From assembly GCA_029058705.1 (NCBI GenBank), contig JAIDXA010000250.1, positions 1-36,430 on the forward strand: a DNA stretch of 36,430 bases. The letters run 5' to 3'. Made by a program: the position numbers and the translations under genes. The notes beneath the pieces are model-generated. The model was given only the letters and a program-made list of their open reading frames with translations. It had not been told where the DNA came from and searched no databases. Position 1 is the stretch's first letter. Every line of letters begins with the position of its first letter. Below are positions 34,331-36,430 of the stretch, in pieces. The stretch comes from Paramuribaculum sp. GTDB taxonomy: Bacteria; Bacteroidota; Bacteroidia; Bacteroidales; Muribaculaceae.

Positions 34331-34837
34331 TTATCTGTAGTCGGCAAACCGCTGCTGGAGGGCCTGGCGCGCGAAGAAGATGCGGCTCTTGACGGTGCCG
34401 AGCGGCAGTCCCATGTGGTCGGCGATTTCGTTATATTTGTATCCGGAGACGTGCATGGTGAACGGTATCCGGTATTTTTCAGGAAATTCCTCTATTGCAG
34501 CCGTGATCTCGTTGACTCCGTAGGAACCTTCGGGGGTGGAGAAGCCAGAGTCCTGCGGCAGGTTCAGATGATAGAGATCCTCGGTGCGGTCAACCACTGT
34601 GGCCGAACGCACAACGCGGCGGTAGTTGTTGATGAAGAGGTTGCGCATGATGGTGAAAACCCAGCCCTTGAAGTTGGTGTTTTCGGTGTATTTGTCCTCA
34701 TTGTCCAGAACCTTGAGCATTGTGTCCTGGAGTAGATCGTAAGCGTCGTCGCGGTTGGAAGTAAGGGTGTAGGCGAAGTTGAGCATGTTGCCCTGCAGAT
34801 CCATCAGGCGTCGGGTGAATGAAGTTGTTGTTGTCAT
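34331..34837 (-). CDS. ECF-type RNA polymerase sigma factor
   Basis: A protein of 168 residues. Region 2 (about 11-78) shows AYTLTSNRDDAYDLLQDTMLKVLDN and FKGWVFTIMRNLFINNYRR. Region 4 (about 115-165) shows FPEKYRIPFTMHVSGYKYNEIADHMGLPLGTVKSRIFFAR. Regions 1 and 3 are missing, as in group IV factors. No anti-sigma gene or SusC/D pair adjoins it, so its control is not visible. The gene is monocistronic, with a promoter at 34946-34974. Confidence 0.92.
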   Translation of the reverse strand: MTTTTSFTRRLMDLQGNMLNFAYTLTSNRDDAYDLLQDTMLKVLDNEDKYTENTNFKGWVFTIMRNLFINNYRRVVRSATVVDRTEDLYHLNLPQDSGFSTPEGSYGVNEITAAIEEFPEKYRIPFTMHVSGYKYNEIADHMGLPLGTVKSRIFFARQALQQRFADYR

Positions 34838-34945
34838 GTCGGCTTGATTTTGCGGATTTTACTTGTTTTACTTTTTTACTTGGCTTACCGGATGAGACTC
34901 GCGGTGTCAGATCAGCAACAATGATGTTACAAATCGTTGACAATG

Positions 34946-34974
34946 CAAAGTTACGCACTTTTCATCAGTTGCAA
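34946..34974 (-). promoter_or_regulatory. Promoter of the sigma factor gene
   Basis: Minus strand TTG (34974-34972), an 18-base spacer and TAACTTTG (34953-34946). The spacer is slightly short. The leader is about 100 bases. Confidence 0.6.
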
Positions 34975-35108
34975 GAATTTTAAAGTTAAAATCAGTTAAA
35001 ATAGTTACAGCGCTGTTACAGACACCTCCGTGCAGATATTCCACAGACCGGTTTCCCGTTGACAACAGGCAACTTGCATATATTTCAAAAAATAATCAGG
35101 CCAGAAAT

Positions 35109-35139
35109 TTGCAACATTCGATAATATTCCGTATATTGC
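35109..35139 (+). promoter_or_regulatory. Weak promoter candidate before the Rhs fragment
   Basis: TTG at 35109-35111, a 20-base spacer and TATATTGC at 35132-35139. The -7 box has two mismatches to TAnnTTTG. Confidence 0.4.
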
Positions 35140-35185
35140 GACACGAATCTATACCAATCACAACAACGCCAGCGCAGAATGATGT

Positions 35186-36121
35186 ATGTTTTGCTATTTC
35201 AATCCCCAGCTCCAGCGGCACAAATTCGGCGCAAAAGAACTCCTGACCGAGTTCGGCCTCGCCGAATATGACTTCAATGCCCGCCGCGCGATCGCGGCTG
35301 TCGCCTCGTTCTCCCAGCCCGACCCATTGGCCGGGGCGTTGACCGACCCTCAGACTGGCAGGCGACTCGCCGTTCCATACCTCTCCGGCATTTCCCCCTA
35401 CGCATACTGCGCGGCCGATCCAATAAACCTCATCGATCCCTCAGGTGAATATACCTTAGTCAATGGCGAGTATGATTTTTTTAGTTCACTCCTCGCTATT
35501 TTCCCATCTTATGTAACCCAAAGTGGGCTCAATGAATCTCAAGCTACAATCCGAAACGATTACATTGCCGCAAAAGATTCCAATGTACCCATATTATTAG
35601 TGGATAATGTTGAGGACATGCGTAAGGCGTTCTCCGAAGTAGCGAGTTTAAGCAGATATGCGTTCATTACCATTAATGAACATGGATCACCTGGTATTTT
35701 AAAAATCGGAAATGAAACGATAGACATCACCTATGATTTTACAGTCTTTAAAGATTGCTTTTTCCTTAAAACTATCTTCATTGGAGAATGTAATGTTGGC
35801 AAAGGTATTATAGGCAAATGTTTCGTTGAACAACTTGCCGAAGAAAGTTGCTCTACAATAATAGCTCCCGAGCATGCAATTGCATCAAAACACAAGTACG
35901 ACGGTGCATATGTCAAATGTTCGATTCCAACAGATAAAATAGATTCCGACACCGGAATGCCTATATATGAGGCAATACCACACTCTTCCGATTGCAAGCC
36001 ACCTGGAATATTACCAACTTTTTTCATGTCTGTCTACGGAGTCCAAAATTATCAAATCGTTGACCTCGCATTAAATAGAATTTTTGGCTTTGTATGGAAA
36101 CTTCATTCGTCCTATGATTAA
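35186..36121 (+). CDS. Orphan Rhs core fragment with caspase-like (clan CD) C-terminal domain
   Basis: A protein of 311 residues without signal peptide. Residues 13-87 are the tail of an Rhs repeat-associated core: FGAKELLTEFGLAEYDFNAR, FSQPDPLAG and ISPYAYCAADPINLIDPSG, which normally marks where the variable toxin begins. The C-terminal part (88-311) has NEHGSPG with H166 and IGECNVGKG with C202, 36 residues apart, each after a hydrophobic strand. This is the His/Cys layout of clan CD proteases and of DUF4347-type domains. A protease-type candidate toxin domain is inferred. The Rhs part is G/C-rich while the C-terminal part is A/T-rich, showing recombination at the PSG boundary. The gene lacks the Rhs shell, so it is either a displaced tip cassette or a relic with its own start. 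Confidence 0.75.
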   Translation: MFCYFNPQLQRHKFGAKELLTEFGLAEYDFNARRAIAAVASFSQPDPLAGALTDPQTGRRLAVPYLSGISPYAYCAADPINLIDPSGEYTLVNGEYDFFSSLLAIFPSYVTQSGLNESQATIRNDYIAAKDSNVPILLVDNVEDMRKAFSEVASLSRYAFITINEHGSPGILKIGNETIDITYDFTVFKDCFFLKTIFIGECNVGKGIIGKCFVEQLAEESCSTIIAPEHAIASKHKYDGAYVKCSIPTDKIDSDTGMPIYEAIPHSSDCKPPGILPTFFMSVYGVQNYQIVDLALNRIFGFVWKLHSSYD

Positions 36122-36143
36122 TTCTGATTATGATCAATATCTA

Positions 36144-36340
36144 AGAGAGTTTTTGAATTTAAACCGCGTTAACAGTAATACGAATGAACGGCAGAAACTT
36201 CAAAATAATCCTGAGGTCTTTTTTGGCGAATTCCGCCAAGTCTCATCAGTCGCATAGCCCGCTATGCTCCCTCTTAAACTCGCGGAATTCGTTCAAAAAA
36301 TTTCCTCAGCCTTAATTTGATTTAATTCCAAACACTCTCT
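36144..36340. repeat. Palindromic repeat element, copy B
   Basis: About 197 bases, second copy of the element at 22975-23172, same orientation. Terminal inverted repeats start AGAGAGT at 36144 and end ACTCTCT at 36340. The central block from 36209 (AATCCTGAGGTCTTTTTTGG) to about 36275 is nearly identical between copies; differences cluster in the arms, some of them paired. It ends 14 bases before the next ATG. Confidence 0.8.
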
Positions 36341-36354
36341 AAAAAACCAAAATA

Positions 36355-36430
36355 ATGACTACACGTATTCTTCTACTTGGACTAATCATGCTGTTATGCG
36401 CCTGCAAACAGAGCACTGAAACAGCTTCTG
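36355..36430 (+). CDS. Lipoprotein, 5' part only
   Basis: The frame begins MTTRILLLGLIMLLCAC and runs off the window after 25 codons. LCAC at residues 14-17 is a lipobox, so the product is an exported lipoprotein. It follows the Rhs-linked candidate toxin and the repeat. An immunity role is possible but unsupported by sequence. Confidence 0.7.
   Translation, partial: MTTRILLLGLIMLLCACKQSTETAS

Larger units (their letters stand above)
34838..35185. other. Intergenic region with two divergent promoters
   Basis: These 348 bases hold no gene I can support. They contain the sigma factor promoter on the minus strand and a weaker promoter candidate towards the Rhs fragment. A TGA stop at 35180-35182 closes the Rhs reading frame, so no longer Rhs protein can be read upstream in that frame. 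Confidence 0.6.

Overview
The window looks like a chromosomal segment of a gut-type Bacteroidales, most likely close to the Muribaculaceae. The main reasons are repeated promoters of the Bacteroidetes form (TTG, an 18-20 base spacer, then TAnnTTTG), the absence of Shine-Dalgarno-like leaders, abundant secreted proteins and lipoproteins, a type IX secretion-like tail, and a Bacteroides-style sialic acid locus. The family assignment is inference; the phylum-level signal is read directly from the sequence.

Layout. (1) 210-5691, plus strand: a tight five-gene operon for exported proteins. Three are small proteins with parts of the S74 (endosialidase/tail-spike) intramolecular chaperone domain, one is a gingipain-like C25 cysteine protease, and one is a Tyr/Asn-rich lipoprotein. 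(2) 5913-8835, minus strand: rubrerythrin and a secreted GH36 alpha-galactosidase, each with its own hairpin. (3) 9000-19527: a glycerol-3-phosphate locus. On the minus strand lie glpA, glpB, glpC, glpT and a HAD phosphatase. Divergent on the plus strand lie a DeoR-type regulator (glpR-like), a secreted calcineurin-like phosphoesterase and a glycerophosphodiester phosphodiesterase. The same 16-base promoter/operator block, with one mismatch, sits in front of glpA and of the phosphoesterase, which ties both arms to one regulator. No glycerol kinase or glycerol facilitator is present, so the supply appears to be glycerophosphodiesters and glycerol-3-phosphate. (4) 19708-22863: an orphan HypE/AIR-synthase-like protein, the GTPase HflX and a thioredoxin-fold lipoprotein.

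(5) 22903-30490: a sialic acid operon. It holds an MFS transporter, N-acetylneuraminate lyase, a single 1022-residue protein joining a GDSL esterase, a sialate O-acetylesterase and a NanM-type kelch epimerase, then a creatininase-family protein and an iron-dependent alcohol dehydrogenase. (6) 30518-34121, minus strand: a housekeeping operon trmB-mrp-radical SAM-LD-carboxypeptidase. (7) 34331-34837: an ECF-like sigma factor. (8) 35186 to the end: an orphan Rhs core fragment carrying a caspase-like (clan CD) candidate toxin domain, then a repeat element and the start of a lipoprotein gene.

The most unusual items are the C25/S74 secretion operon, the Rhs-linked caspase-like candidate toxin, the three-domain sialate esterase-epimerase fusion, the shared operator of the glp locus, and a roughly 198-bp palindromic repeat present twice, each time just upstream of a start codon.
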